64,000 nucleotides of DNA, from positions 122,764 to 186,763 of the forward strand of contig JAVBRD010000002.1 in assembly GCA_031548365.1 (NCBI GenBank). Direction: 5' to 3'. Origin of the DNA: JAVBRD01 sp031548365 (GTDB lineage: Bacteria; Bacillota; Clostridia; Christensenellales; UBA1750). The position numbers were made by a program, and so were the translations under genes. Shown one piece after another: positions 34,257 through 43,028 of the stretch (its first letter is position 1; every line of letters begins with the position of its first letter). The notes beneath the pieces were generated by a model. The model was given only the letters and a program-made list of their open reading frames with translations, was not told the origin of the DNA and did not search any database.

Positions 34257-35684
34257 GTGGTTAAATTATCCGATCAGATCGGCGTTCCGTTTACGGGGCT
34301 CGCGTGGGATTCGCGCCAAGTTCAGAGAGGAGAGCTCTTCTTTTGCTTGCCCGGCGTCAAAACCGACGGCCACCAGTATGCGGCGCAGGCGGTCGTGCGC
34401 GGCGCGGCGGCTCTTGTCGTCGAACACAAACTCCCGCTTGAGATCCCACAGCTCGTCGTGCCTGACGCGCGCGTCGCCATGGCGGAAATTTCCGCGGAGT
34501 ACTATGATCATCCGGCGAGCCGGCTCAAGCTCGTGGCCATAGGCGGTACCAAGGGCAAAACCAGCACAACATACTTGGCCGAAGCCGCGTGCAGCGCGTG
34601 CGGTATCACGACAGGGGTCATCGGCAACTTGGGCGTGAGCGCTCCGGGCGTCAAGATCGCCAAGGAGCTCAACACACCTGAAGCGCCGGAGATGCAGCGT
34701 ATTTTGAAAGAACTCGCCGATCACGGCGTAAAAACCGTGTTCTTTGAGGCGACCGCGCACGGCCTTGACATGCACCGTTTGGACGCCATGAGCTTTGATG
34801 TGGGCGTGCTCACCAATTTTGCACAGGATCACCTTGATTACTTCGGTACGATGGACGATTACGCTGCGGCCAAGAAAAAGCTGTACGCAGATGGGCGCGT
34901 TGGGCACGCGGTCATCAACCTCGATTCGGACCGTGCCGAGTGGTTTGTGGACGAGTTTCACGGCCCTGTCACCACCTATGGCATCTCCCGCCCGGGCGAT
35001 ATGAGCGCGAGCGACATCACTATCCGTCAGGATGGTGTGTCCTTCCGCATGACGCATAAAGGCCAGCTTGTCTACATCGACATGCGTTTAAGCGGATTGT
35101 TCAACGTTTACAACGCCATGGCCGCCTCGTGCGCGTGTCGCGCGCTCGGTATGCCGCTGAGTGATATCGCGCGCGGAATCAGCGAGTGCAACGTTGTGCC
35201 TGGCCGCGCCGAGCGTCTGCCAGTCGAAACGCCGTATACTGTCATTCTTGATTACGCGCACACCCCTGAGAGCCTGATGAGTATCCTTGAAAACATTCGG
35301 CGCATCAACACCGGAAAGGGCCGTCTCATCGCGGTGTTTGGCTGCGGCGGCGACCGCGACAGAGGCAAACGCCCCATAATGGGGCGCATCTCCGGCCAAA
35401 ATGCGGACGAGGTCATTCTGACCAGCGATAATCCGCGCACCGAGGAGCCCATGGACATCATTGCGGAGATCGAAGCGGGAATCAAGGAAACCGGCACGCC
35501 CTACAAAGTCATCGAAAACCGCCGCGAGGCGATCGCCCACGCTCTCTCCATCGCTAGAAAAGGCGACATCGTTCTCTTGGCCGGTAAAGGACACGAGACT
35601 TACCAAGAGATCAACGGCGAGAAATACGCGTTTGACGAGCGTGTGGTTGTCCGAGATATCCTCGCGGGGAAGAGCGAGGGTTAG
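34257..35684 (+). CDS. murE: UDP-MurNAc-tripeptide synthetase (meso-DAP-type MurE)
   Basis: 475 aa from the chosen start. It adds the third amino acid to UDP-MurNAc-dipeptide. The ATP loop GGTKGKTSTT lies near residue 97-106, and DNPRTEEP at 391 is the signature of meso-diaminopimelate-adding MurE, so the wall should be DAP type. GTG 34257 follows GGGAAGGTG. A TTG at 34236 overlapping the PBP stop is an alternative. The murF gene normally next to murE is missing here; mraY follows after 94 bp. Confidence 0.94.
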   Translation: MVKLSDQIGVPFTGLAWDSRQVQRGELFFCLPGVKTDGHQYAAQAVVRGAAALVVEHKLPLEIPQLVVPDARVAMAEISAEYYDHPASRLKLVAIGGTKGKTSTTYLAEAACSACGITTGVIGNLGVSAPGVKIAKELNTPEAPEMQRILKELADHGVKTVFFEATAHGLDMHRLDAMSFDVGVLTNFAQDHLDYFGTMDDYAAAKKKLYADGRVGHAVINLDSDRAEWFVDEFHGPVTTYGISRPGDMSASDITIRQDGVSFRMTHKGQLVYIDMRLSGLFNVYNAMAASCACRALGMPLSDIARGISECNVVPGRAERLPVETPYTVILDYAHTPESLMSILENIRRINTGKGRLIAVFGCGGDRDRGKRPIMGRISGQNADEVILTSDNPRTEEPMDIIAEIEAGIKETGTPYKVIENRREAIAHALSIARKGDIVLLAGKGHETYQEINGEKYAFDERVVVRDILAGKSEG

Positions 35685-35778
35685 CGTCCGTTGACTTGCG
35701 TTCTTGATCATTCGCGAACTTCCGGCCGGCGCGCCGCTTCACCCCGGCTTGTTCGGCGTTTACTAAGGAGGGCTGTCC

Positions 35779-36780
35779 ATGCAACGGCTGATATTCACCG
35801 TGATCACCTCTTTCTTCATCATGCTCGCCGCAGGGCCGGTGCTCATCCCCGTGCTCAAACGGCTCAAGGTCGGGCAGCCGATCCGAGGGGACGGCCCAGA
35901 AACGCACAAAAAAAAAGAGGGCACGCTCACGATGGGCGGGCTGCTCATGTGGGCATCCATCGCGCTGTGCGCACTCGCTTTTTGCCCCGCGTGGGCGAAC
36001 TTCACTGACGCGCTTGTGCTGGTGGGCAGCATGCTGGCGTTTGGGCTGATCGGCTTTCTGGATGACTACCTCAAGGTTGTGCGGCACAACCCGGACGGAC
36101 TGGCGCCGAGGTACAAAGTCATCGGACAACTGGTCGTATCCAGCGCGCTGACCGCATATTGTTACTTTAATCCGCGCATCGGCCCCTCGCTCATCGTGCC
36201 CTTCCTTGGAATCGAGTGGAACACTGGACTGCTGTATTTCCCGCTCATGATTTTCGCGGGTGTTGCCACCACGAATTCGACGAACATTACGGACGGCGTA
36301 GACGGGCTTTTATCGGGCATCACGGTGGTCGTGGCGTCGGTGTTCGCGCTTCTGGGCATGTTCATCGCTCAGGCTGCGGGCAACACCGACTTTCCGCTCG
36401 CGGGAACCCCTGCCATGGCCATGGTGTTTGCTGGCGCGGTCGCCGGCTCATGCCTCGGGTTTCAAAGGTACAACGCGCATCCGGCCAAGCTCATCATGGG
36501 GGACACCGGATCGTTCGCGTTGGGCGGCGCGGTGCTGGGCATGGCCATGTTCCTCAGGCTCCCGCTGCTCATCCCTGTGGTTGGCTTGATGTACGTGGCG
36601 TCTAGCCTGTCGGTGATCGTACAGCGCTACTACTTTAAAATCACGCATGGTAAGCGGATCATCCGCATGTCGCCGTTGCACCACCACTTTGAGCTGGGCG
36701 GCGCGTCGGAGACGCAAATTGTCGCCGGATACGTCGCGGTGACGATCCTGCTCGGCCTGCTCTCGCTTATGGCGATTTAG
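35779..36780 (+). CDS. mraY: Phospho-MurNAc-pentapeptide transferase
   Basis: 333 aa with about ten membrane segments. MraY makes lipid I from UDP-MurNAc-pentapeptide and undecaprenyl phosphate. Signature pieces: DGPETHKKKEGTLTMGG, FLDDYLKV, NSTNITDGVDGLLSG, MGDTGSFALGG and PLHHHFELGG, with the conserved Asp residues in DD and NITDG. ATG 35779 follows AAGGAGGG. The murD gene begins 25 bp downstream. Confidence 0.95.
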   Translation: MQRLIFTVITSFFIMLAAGPVLIPVLKRLKVGQPIRGDGPETHKKKEGTLTMGGLLMWASIALCALAFCPAWANFTDALVLVGSMLAFGLIGFLDDYLKVVRHNPDGLAPRYKVIGQLVVSSALTAYCYFNPRIGPSLIVPFLGIEWNTGLLYFPLMIFAGVATTNSTNITDGVDGLLSGITVVVASVFALLGMFIAQAAGNTDFPLAGTPAMAMVFAGAVAGSCLGFQRYNAHPAKLIMGDTGSFALGGAVLGMAMFLRLPLLIPVVGLMYVASSLSVIVQRYYFKITHGKRIIRMSPLHHHFELGGASETQIVAGYVAVTILLGLLSLMAI

Positions 36781-36805
36781 TTATCCGCAGGAATGAGGCT
36801 TTCGC

Positions 36806-38182
36806 ATGGATGTAAACGGTAAACGTTTTTTGATCGTGGGCATGGCGCGCTCCGGGGTTGCGTCCGCGCGGCTCCTGACGGCGCACGGCGCGCAGGTGAC
36901 CCTCAGCGATCGTAACGACCTTGAGTCGTTCGAGGGGCGGCTTGATGAGCTCATGCTCCTCCCAGGCGTGACGTTCAGGCTTGGGGAAGACCCCTCCGCG
37001 CTTCTTGCCGAAGTGGATGGGGTGGTCATCAGCCCGGCCGTGCCGATCAAGAGCGCGTTCATTGCGGAAGCGCGCGCGCTCGGCAAACAGGTCATCGGCG
37101 AGCTTGAGCTTGGTTTTCTGCTGTCGTGCGGCACGGTCGTCGCGATCACGGGCACGAACGGCAAAACGACCACCACCGAGCTGACAGGCGAGATTTTTAG
37201 AAACTTCGGAAAACTCACGCACGTGTGCGGCAACATCGGGCTGCCCATCACCGCAATCGCGGACAACACGCACCCCGAGGACGTCGTGGTGTGCGAAGTT
37301 TCGTCCTTTCAACTGGAGTCTATCCGCAAGTTCAGGCCGCGCGTGGCAGCCATCCTCAACATTCGCGAGGATCACTTGGACCGCCACGGATCCATGGAAG
37401 AATACGCGCGCCTCAAGCTGCGGCTGCTTGAAAACCTTGGTGAAGGTGACTTCGCGGTGCTTAACGCGGACGACGAGACGCTGTACGCGTTTTCCAAAGC
37501 GTACGGGGGACACCAGCTCCTTTTTTCGCGTAAGCGAGAGCTTGAAAACGGGGTCTTTGTGCGCGAAGGCACGGTCACCTTTCAGTCGGACGGTATCGCG
37601 CACGCCATCTGCCCGGTCTCCGAGATGCTTATCCCCGGAAGCCACAACATCGAAAATGCACTCGCCGCGACCGCCATCGCGTGCGTATCCGGCGTGCCGT
37701 TTCCCGTCATCCGGCATACGCTGCGCACTTTCCAGGGCGTGGAACACCGCATCGAGAACGCGGGCGATGTGCGCGGCGTTAAGTTCATCAACGACTCCAA
37801 GGGCACGAACGTGGACTCAACGCTGAGCGCGATCGAGAGTATGCGCGTCCCCACGATACTCCTGCTCGGTGGGTATGACAAGCACGCGGATTTCGCCCCG
37901 CTCGCAAAGGCGATCAGCGGCTCCAACATCCGCGCAGTGGTGGCGTTGGGCGCGACGCGCAGGCTCATCGCTGATGCGCTCTCGGCAGGCGGATTCGAGC
38001 ACGTGACCATCTCTGACGAGGGGTTTGAATCGTGCGTGCGCCTCGCGTACGGCATGGCAAAACCCGGTGAGTGCGTGCTGTTGTCCCCCGCGTGCGCGAG
38101 CTTTGATATGTTCAAGGATTTTGAAGAGCGCGGGCGCGTGTTCAAGGCGATCGTCAGAAAACTGAGGGAGGAAAACGGATGA
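36806..38182 (+). CDS. murD: UDP-MurNAc-L-alanine:D-glutamate ligase
   Basis: 458 aa, normal. MurD adds D-Glu to UDP-MurNAc-L-Ala. The N-terminal Rossmann-like domain starts FLIVGMARSGVASARLL; the ATP loop ITGTNGKTTTTEL is near residue 112-124; NIREDHLDRHGSMEEYARLK and FINDSKGTNVDSTLSAIE carry the usual Mur-ligase residues. ATG 36806 has GAGG upstream. It overlaps the ftsW-like gene by ATGA. Confidence 0.95.
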   Translation: MDVNGKRFLIVGMARSGVASARLLTAHGAQVTLSDRNDLESFEGRLDELMLLPGVTFRLGEDPSALLAEVDGVVISPAVPIKSAFIAEARALGKQVIGELELGFLLSCGTVVAITGTNGKTTTTELTGEIFRNFGKLTHVCGNIGLPITAIADNTHPEDVVVCEVSSFQLESIRKFRPRVAAILNIREDHLDRHGSMEEYARLKLRLLENLGEGDFAVLNADDETLYAFSKAYGGHQLLFSRKRELENGVFVREGTVTFQSDGIAHAICPVSEMLIPGSHNIENALAATAIACVSGVPFPVIRHTLRTFQGVEHRIENAGDVRGVKFINDSKGTNVDSTLSAIESMRVPTILLLGGYDKHADFAPLAKAISGSNIRAVVALGATRRLIADALSAGGFEHVTISDEGFESCVRLAYGMAKPGECVLLSPACASFDMFKDFEERGRVFKAIVRKLREENG

Positions 38183-39414
38183 ATCAACGTCAGCTCCCAT
38201 ACGAAAGAGCGTGGGAACCGGCGCGCGCCGTTCATCCCGTCAAAAAACGCACCATCAAACCGCCTGTTGAGAGATCTGAGCCGCTTCCCGCCAAGGGAGC
38301 GCCCGACGGTCTACTGCTTTTGATTATTCTGGTGCTTGTGTTGTTCGGGCTGGTCATGCTTTTCTCCGCGAGCTTTTATACGGTTCAGGAGAGCGGCAAG
38401 ATGCCGTGGGCGACTGTGGGAAAACAGGCGATCATCGCTGGTCTCGGGCTTGGCGCGATGATTCTGGCCATGAACGTGCCGTTTACGTGGTACAAGAAGG
38501 ATCTGATCGTGTACGGCGCGGTGGGGCTGAGCATCGCGCTTCTTGGGCTGGTGCTGATCTTCGGCGAGGAGATCAACTACTCGCGGCGGTGGTTCCTTAT
38601 CCCGGGCATCAATATTTCCGTTCAGCCCGGAGAAATCGCAAAACTCGCGCTCGTGCTCTTCATGGCCTATCGCATGGCCAACCGGCGCAAGGAAGTGATC
38701 ACTGTCAAGGGGTTGATCATCCACGGCGCGGTCGTGGGGATCATGTTCCTGTTGGTTATGCAGCAGCCCAACCTTTCGACCGCGGCGTCGCTCGTTCTCT
38801 TGTGCGGCATCATGCTTTGGTGCGGCGGCGCGAAAGTCATGCACTTGGGCGTGCTGGTTATCCTGGGCGGCATACTCGTCTATCAGCTCGCGCATTCAGC
38901 CGACTATCGTCTTTCGCGCATGCTCAGCTACCAAAACCCGTTCGCGCCTGAGTATGTCAAGGATGAAGGCTACCAGCTTGCCCAGTCGCTGCTTTCCCTT
39001 GGCTCGGGCGGCGTGTGGGGCGTGGGCCTGGGTCACTCGCGCCAGAAGCTCTTGTTTTTGCCATACGCGGACTCCGACTTCATCTTCGCCATCATCGGCG
39101 AGGAGATCGGCCTAGTCGGATGTATTGTTGTCATCGCGCTCTTCTTCGCGCTCGTCTACCTCGGGATGCGCGTGGCTGTCAACTGCCGTGACCGTTTCGG
39201 CTCCTTGCTCGCAGCAGGGCTTTCCGCGCTGATCGGTGTGCAGGTTTTCCTCAACGTAGCCGTCGTCACCGGCCTTTTGCCCACGACAGGCCTGCCTTTG
39301 CCCTTCTTTTCGGCGGGCGGCACATCGCTCATCATCATTATGGGCGCGATGGGCATGCTCCTCAACATATCGCGCTACGCCAAGCGGCCTGAGAAAAAAA
39401 TCGCCGAGACATAG
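38179..39414 (+). CDS. ftsW: SEDS family glycosyltransferase (FtsW/SpoVE type)
   Basis: 411 aa with about ten membrane segments after a charged 45-residue N-terminus. SEDS proteins polymerise lipid II and partner with class B PBPs. Family pieces include INYSRRWFLIPGINISVQPGE, YQNPFAPEYVKDEGYQLAQSLLSLGSGG (split across loops), GLGHSRQKLLFLPYADSDFIFAIIGEE and TTGLPLPFFSAGGTS. ATG 38179 overlaps murD by 4 bp. It ends the cluster: an intrinsic terminator follows, with no murG, ftsQ, ftsA or ftsZ. SpoVE and FtsW cannot be separated by sequence alone here. Confidence 0.92.
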   Translation: MNQRQLPYERAWEPARAVHPVKKRTIKPPVERSEPLPAKGAPDGLLLLIILVLVLFGLVMLFSASFYTVQESGKMPWATVGKQAIIAGLGLGAMILAMNVPFTWYKKDLIVYGAVGLSIALLGLVLIFGEEINYSRRWFLIPGINISVQPGEIAKLALVLFMAYRMANRRKEVITVKGLIIHGAVVGIMFLLVMQQPNLSTAASLVLLCGIMLWCGGAKVMHLGVLVILGGILVYQLAHSADYRLSRMLSYQNPFAPEYVKDEGYQLAQSLLSLGSGGVWGVGLGHSRQKLLFLPYADSDFIFAIIGEEIGLVGCIVVIALFFALVYLGMRVAVNCRDRFGSLLAAGLSALIGVQVFLNVAVVTGLLPTTGLPLPFFSAGGTSLIIIMGAMGMLLNISRYAKRPEKKIAET

Positions 39415-39431
39415 GGGCGTATGCGCAAAGA

Positions 39432-39460
39432 GGAACGCCTGTTAAGCGGGCGTTCCTTCT
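39432..39460 (+). terminator. Intrinsic terminator at the end of the dcw cluster
   Basis: GGAACGCC (39432-39439) pairs with GGCGTTCC (39449-39456) with a T-containing tail TTCTGT. It starts 17 bp after the ftsW stop and immediately precedes the ald promoter. Confidence 0.75.
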
Positions 39461-39469
39461 GTGTCTTGG

Positions 39470-39498
39470 TTGACAGGAGCGTGCGCATGTTCTACTAT
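39470..39498 (+). promoter_or_regulatory. Sigma-A promoter of ald
   Basis: TTGACA (39470-39475), 17-bp spacer, TACTAT (39493-39498), about 30 bp before the ald ATG. It excludes the longer open frame that begins at 39421. Confidence 0.85.
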
Positions 39499-39528
39499 GA
39501 ACCGATACTTCATAAAGGGGTTTTCCGT

Positions 39529-40644
39529 ATGACCGTTGGATGCGTCAAAGAGTTAAAGCTGCACGAATACAGGGTTGGTATCACGCCGGGTAATGCGCAG
39601 GCTTACGCGCGCGCGGGACACACAGTGCTCATCGAGCGCGGCGTAGGCGAGGGGTCAAGTTACGAGGACGCGGAGTACGCATCGGCGGGCGCGCGAATTG
39701 CAGACACTGCGGAGGAAGTTTGGGCAAAGAGCGATCTGTTGGTCAAGGTCAAGGAACCGCTTGCGGCGGAAATTCCGCATGTGAGAAAAGGCCAAATCGT
39801 TTACACATATTTCCATTTGGCGGCGGACGAGCACCTTGCGGACGCGATGATGAAGAGTGGAGCGCACTGTGTGGCGTACGAGACGATTGAGGATAAGAAG
39901 GGGGGGTTACCCTGCCTTAAGCCCATGAGCGAGATTGCGGGCCGCCTGTCCATTCAGGAAGGCGCGAAGTACCTTGAAAAGCCGTTCGGCGGCCGGGGCA
40001 TCCTGCTTGGTGGCGTTCCGGGCGTGCCTCGCGGAAAGATCGCCATTTTGGGCGCGGGCGTCGTCGGCACAGGCGCGCTTAAGGCGGCGGTTGGAATTGG
40101 CGCGGAGATCACCATCCTCGACATCAACCTCGACCGCCTCGCGTACCTCGACGACATCTACTCCGGCCGAATCACCACTTTGCTTTCCTCGCCGGACAAC
40201 ATCGTCTCCGCGCTTTCGGAGGCCGATCTCGTGATCGGCGCGGTGCTCATTCCCGGGGGGGCCGCGCCTAAGCTCATCAAGCGTGAGTATCTGCCCAAGA
40301 TGAAGAAGGGTGCGGTCATCGTGGATGTCGCCATTGATCAGGGCGGCTGCTGCGAGACGAGCCGTATGACCTATCACGACGCGCCTGTGTTCGAAGTTGA
40401 CGGTGTGCTCCACTATTGCGTGGGCAATATGCCCGGTGCGACGCCGCGAACTTCAACCATCGCGCTGACCAACGCCACGTTCGCATATGGTCTTAAAATC
40501 GCCAACTTCGGGCTGGCCAAGGCTGTCGGGAGCGATCCGGGGCTGATGAAGGGCGTCAACATCTCGAGCGGCATTTGCACCAACGAAAACCTCGGTCTGG
40601 CCCTCGGTCTGCCCGTTAAATCGCCGGCGGAGCTGTTCGCGTAA
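39529..40644 (+). CDS. ald: Alanine dehydrogenase
   Basis: 371 aa, the exact usual length. Ald interconverts L-alanine and pyruvate plus ammonia with NAD. Arg15, Lys75 and His96 stand at the positions known for substrate and catalytic residues (EYRVGITP, LVKVKEP, YTYFHLA). The NAD site AILGAGVVGTGALKAAVGIGAEITILD and the VDVAIDQGGCCETSRMTYHD and GNMPGATPRTSTIALTNAT regions are split across the C-terminal domain. ATG 39529 follows AAAGGGG and a good promoter. Probably a nitrogen or pyruvate-balancing enzyme, unlinked in function to the dcw cluster upstream. Confidence 0.96.
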   Translation: MTVGCVKELKLHEYRVGITPGNAQAYARAGHTVLIERGVGEGSSYEDAEYASAGARIADTAEEVWAKSDLLVKVKEPLAAEIPHVRKGQIVYTYFHLAADEHLADAMMKSGAHCVAYETIEDKKGGLPCLKPMSEIAGRLSIQEGAKYLEKPFGGRGILLGGVPGVPRGKIAILGAGVVGTGALKAAVGIGAEITILDINLDRLAYLDDIYSGRITTLLSSPDNIVSALSEADLVIGAVLIPGGAAPKLIKREYLPKMKKGAVIVDVAIDQGGCCETSRMTYHDAPVFEVDGVLHYCVGNMPGATPRTSTIALTNATFAYGLKIANFGLAKAVGSDPGLMKGVNISSGICTNENLGLALGLPVKSPAELFA

Positions 40645-40743
40645 TCGTAATCACGAATAACGTCCCTGCTTTGGGGATTTCCCAAGAACCCGCAGGTTTC
40701 TAAGGCTCAAACGTGTTCAATGCATACAAAGGAGGCGCGGTTC

Positions 40744-41655
40744 ATGCTGTTCACCAACAACACGCACGGCATCGCATTCGCCAAGGATCCGGGTGTGGTC
40801 CGGTTCAAGGGGCGGTACATCCTGTATCACTCGACCGGCACATACGATGAGGCCGGAAAGCGGTTGGGCCTTGGCGTAGGCATCGCGGAGTCACCCGATA
40901 TGGAGAACTGGACAATCGTGGGTGAGGTGCCGCTCACCCAGCCTTGCGAGGAAAAAGGCATCGGCGCGCCTTCGGCCATCGTCTTGGGCGGGCAGGTCCA
41001 CCTGTTCTACCAGACCTACGGCAACTGGCAAAAGGACGCTATCTGCCATGCGGTCTCGGACGACGGCATCAATTTCGTTAAGGACCCGACTAACCCCATC
41101 TTCCGACCAAGCGCGGACTGGTGCGTGGGCCGCGCCATCGACGCGGACATTATCGCCTTCAAAGGCAAGCTTTTCCTCTACTTCGCAACCCGTGATCACG
41201 AGATGCGCGTGCAGAAAGTTGGCGTCGCCTCTGCGCCGCTCGGCTCTTCCTACTCGCGCGACGACTGGACGCAGTGCGTCAATCAATCGATTCTAGCGCC
41301 TGAGATGAAGTGGGAGCAGGAGTGTATCGAGGCCGCCGCAACGCTCATCCACAACGATAAAGTATTCATGTTCTACGGCGGAGCGTACAATTGCAAGCCC
41401 CAGCAGATCGGCTGCGCGGTGTCCTCCGATGGCGTTTTTTTCACGCGCGTGTCCGCAGAGCCGCTCCTCGGCCCCGGCCCGGAAGGCTCTTGGAACTCAA
41501 GCGAGTCCGGCCACCCCTACGCGTTCACCGACGACGACGGTCAGGACTACCTGTTCTACCAAGGTAGCTCTGACATGGGCAAGACGTGGTACCTCTCCCG
41601 CGCGCGCATCCACTGGGATGGGGACATGCCCAGAGTCGAGCCGCTGCCGCTCTAG
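40744..41655 (+). CDS. Five-bladed beta-propeller glycosidase-like protein (GH43/GH32 superfamily)
   Basis: 303 aa, single domain, no signal peptide. Propeller blades with candidate acidic residues: Asp15 in AKDPGVV (nucleophile/base position), Asp133/Asp135 in RAIDADII (stabiliser), and Glu196 in ECIEAAA (acid). Blade motifs such as GRYILYHST, VHLFYQTYG, KLFLYFATR and VFMFYGGAY are regular. The family includes arabinosidases, xylosidases and fructosidases; the window also has GH51 and GH127 arabinosidases, so arabinose release is possible but unproven. ATG 40744 follows AAAGGAGGCG; an upstream ATG (40720) is less well placed. A terminator follows directly. Confidence 0.75.
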   Translation: MLFTNNTHGIAFAKDPGVVRFKGRYILYHSTGTYDEAGKRLGLGVGIAESPDMENWTIVGEVPLTQPCEEKGIGAPSAIVLGGQVHLFYQTYGNWQKDAICHAVSDDGINFVKDPTNPIFRPSADWCVGRAIDADIIAFKGKLFLYFATRDHEMRVQKVGVASAPLGSSYSRDDWTQCVNQSILAPEMKWEQECIEAAATLIHNDKVFMFYGGAYNCKPQQIGCAVSSDGVFFTRVSAEPLLGPGPEGSWNSSESGHPYAFTDDDGQDYLFYQGSSDMGKTWYLSRARIHWDGDMPRVEPLPL

Positions 41656-41669
41656 GCGCAGATGCAAAG

Positions 41670-41711
41670 CGCCCCCGACAGCCAAGGCTGTCGGGGGCGA
41701 CCCCTTTTTTG
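41670..41711 (+). terminator. Strong intrinsic terminator
   Basis: CGCCCCCGACAGCC (41670-41683) pairs perfectly with GGCTGTCGGGGGCG (41686-41699), followed by ACCCC and TTTTTT. It separates the convergent glycosidase and Gfo/Idh genes and may act in both directions. Confidence 0.85.
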
Positions 41712-41718
41712 GGGAGGG

Positions 41719-43017
41719 TCAGCGCGTCATGGGCAGGACTTTACCGGTTTCCATGGACTCGTCCGCGCGGTAGACGGCAAGATGCCCGTTGATCGAGTCT
41801 TCAATGGAAGTGCAGGAGATCGAGGGCCTTTCGCCGTGCATATAGTTGACGAAGTCCGCGGAGAGCCGCAAGTCGCCGCCGCCATGTCCCGCGTTCGCGC
41901 CCGTCGTCACGTCGACCACTGTCTCGGTGTACTCGTGCCCGGGGCTGTTGTCGATCGTCCTTAGGATGTATCGGCCGTCCTCGCACACGCCCGATATTTC
42001 CCCGCGCGTGCCCACGATATGGATGGAGCGCTGTCCCTTGGATGCCCCGCACACCATGCTGTGGTTGGACGTCGCGCCGTTTTTGTATTGAACAATCACG
42101 CTCTGGTGGTCGACCGTGTCGTTGTCGCACCGCCACGCGCAAACGCCGTGCGGGTTGTCGGTCTTGAGCGAGTGAATTTTGTCTTCAATCGTAACATTTT
42201 CTCGGTCCTCAAGCCCTGCCCAGACGTAGAAACTCCAGCGGTTGGGGTGGTCAATGTGGAGTTTTTTCGCGGAGTAGGGGCAATCAGGCTCGATAGGGCA
42301 GTCAAGGAGACAGCGCGTGCCCGCGCCCTTGGGCATCTTTTCCGGTGTGAACTGGAAGTTGCTCCCCGAACTTGCCACAGAAACGGGGCTGGTTTCGCCC
42401 ATCATCCACATTGTCAAGTCCATGTCGTGGCAGCACTTGGCCAGCAGAATGGACGCATGGCACATTTTTTTGTTGCGCCACTTGCCGCGTACATATCCGA
42501 TGGACATGTGGTGGTAGCTGACGTGCTCCGTCGTCTCCAGCGCGATGACCTCGCCCAGCGTTCCATCCAGTATCGCCTGGCGGATTGAGGCGTAGAAGGG
42601 CGCGTAGCGCAGCACGTGGCACACCATGATCTTGCTGCCGCACTTCCGCGCGGTGTCCACGAGCCGCCACATCTCTTCCTCATTTACCGCGAACGGCTTT
42701 TCCAGCAGCATGTCGTACCCCGCTTTGAGCAGGGGGATGGCCGTCTCCACGTGTTGATGGTCCATAGTGCAATTGATGATTGCGTCCGCGAAGCGCGGCT
42801 TTTTCGCCAGCATCTCCGCTGAATCAAAGCAAAACTCGGGCGAGAACCCATATTTATCCGCCATCTTTTTTTGGCGGAACGTGTTCGGATCAGCAACGCC
42901 CACAATGCGCATGCGATCGGGGTTGGCCAGCGCGTAATCGGAGTAACACTCCGCGCGGTGCCCCGCGCCTACGATCACGCAGGTCAACGGCTCGCCTTTT
43001 TTGCTGGGGACGAACAT
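41719..43017 (-). CDS. Gfo/Idh/MocA family oxidoreductase, last gene of the UroD-CobW operon
   Basis: 432 aa, at the long end of the family. The Rossmann start is VIVGAGHRAECYSDYAL, with the LLEKPFAVNEEEM signature near residue 110 and Cys-rich segments around 225-245 (GTRCLLDCPIEPDCPYS), as in a subset of long Gfo/Idh proteins. The C-terminal domain has GHGGGDLRLSADFVNYM. The start lies behind AAGGAGTG. It is 11 bp downstream of the CobW gene, so it belongs to the same transcript as the UroD-thioredoxin fusion. It probably handles a sugar-like substrate; its link to methyl transfer is unknown. Confidence 0.85.
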   Translation of the reverse strand: MFVPSKKGEPLTCVIVGAGHRAECYSDYALANPDRMRIVGVADPNTFRQKKMADKYGFSPEFCFDSAEMLAKKPRFADAIINCTMDHQHVETAIPLLKAGYDMLLEKPFAVNEEEMWRLVDTARKCGSKIMVCHVLRYAPFYASIRQAILDGTLGEVIALETTEHVSYHHMSIGYVRGKWRNKKMCHASILLAKCCHDMDLTMWMMGETSPVSVASSGSNFQFTPEKMPKGAGTRCLLDCPIEPDCPYSAKKLHIDHPNRWSFYVWAGLEDRENVTIEDKIHSLKTDNPHGVCAWRCDNDTVDHQSVIVQYKNGATSNHSMVCGASKGQRSIHIVGTRGEISGVCEDGRYILRTIDNSPGHEYTETVVDVTTGANAGHGGGDLRLSADFVNYMHGERPSISCTSIEDSINGHLAVYRADESMETGKVLPMTR

Positions 43018-43028
43018 GCGATCACTCC

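Noticed and set aside
39421..39528. Longer alanine dehydrogenase start
   Set aside because: The ald promoter (39470-39498) and the dcw terminator lie inside this stretch.
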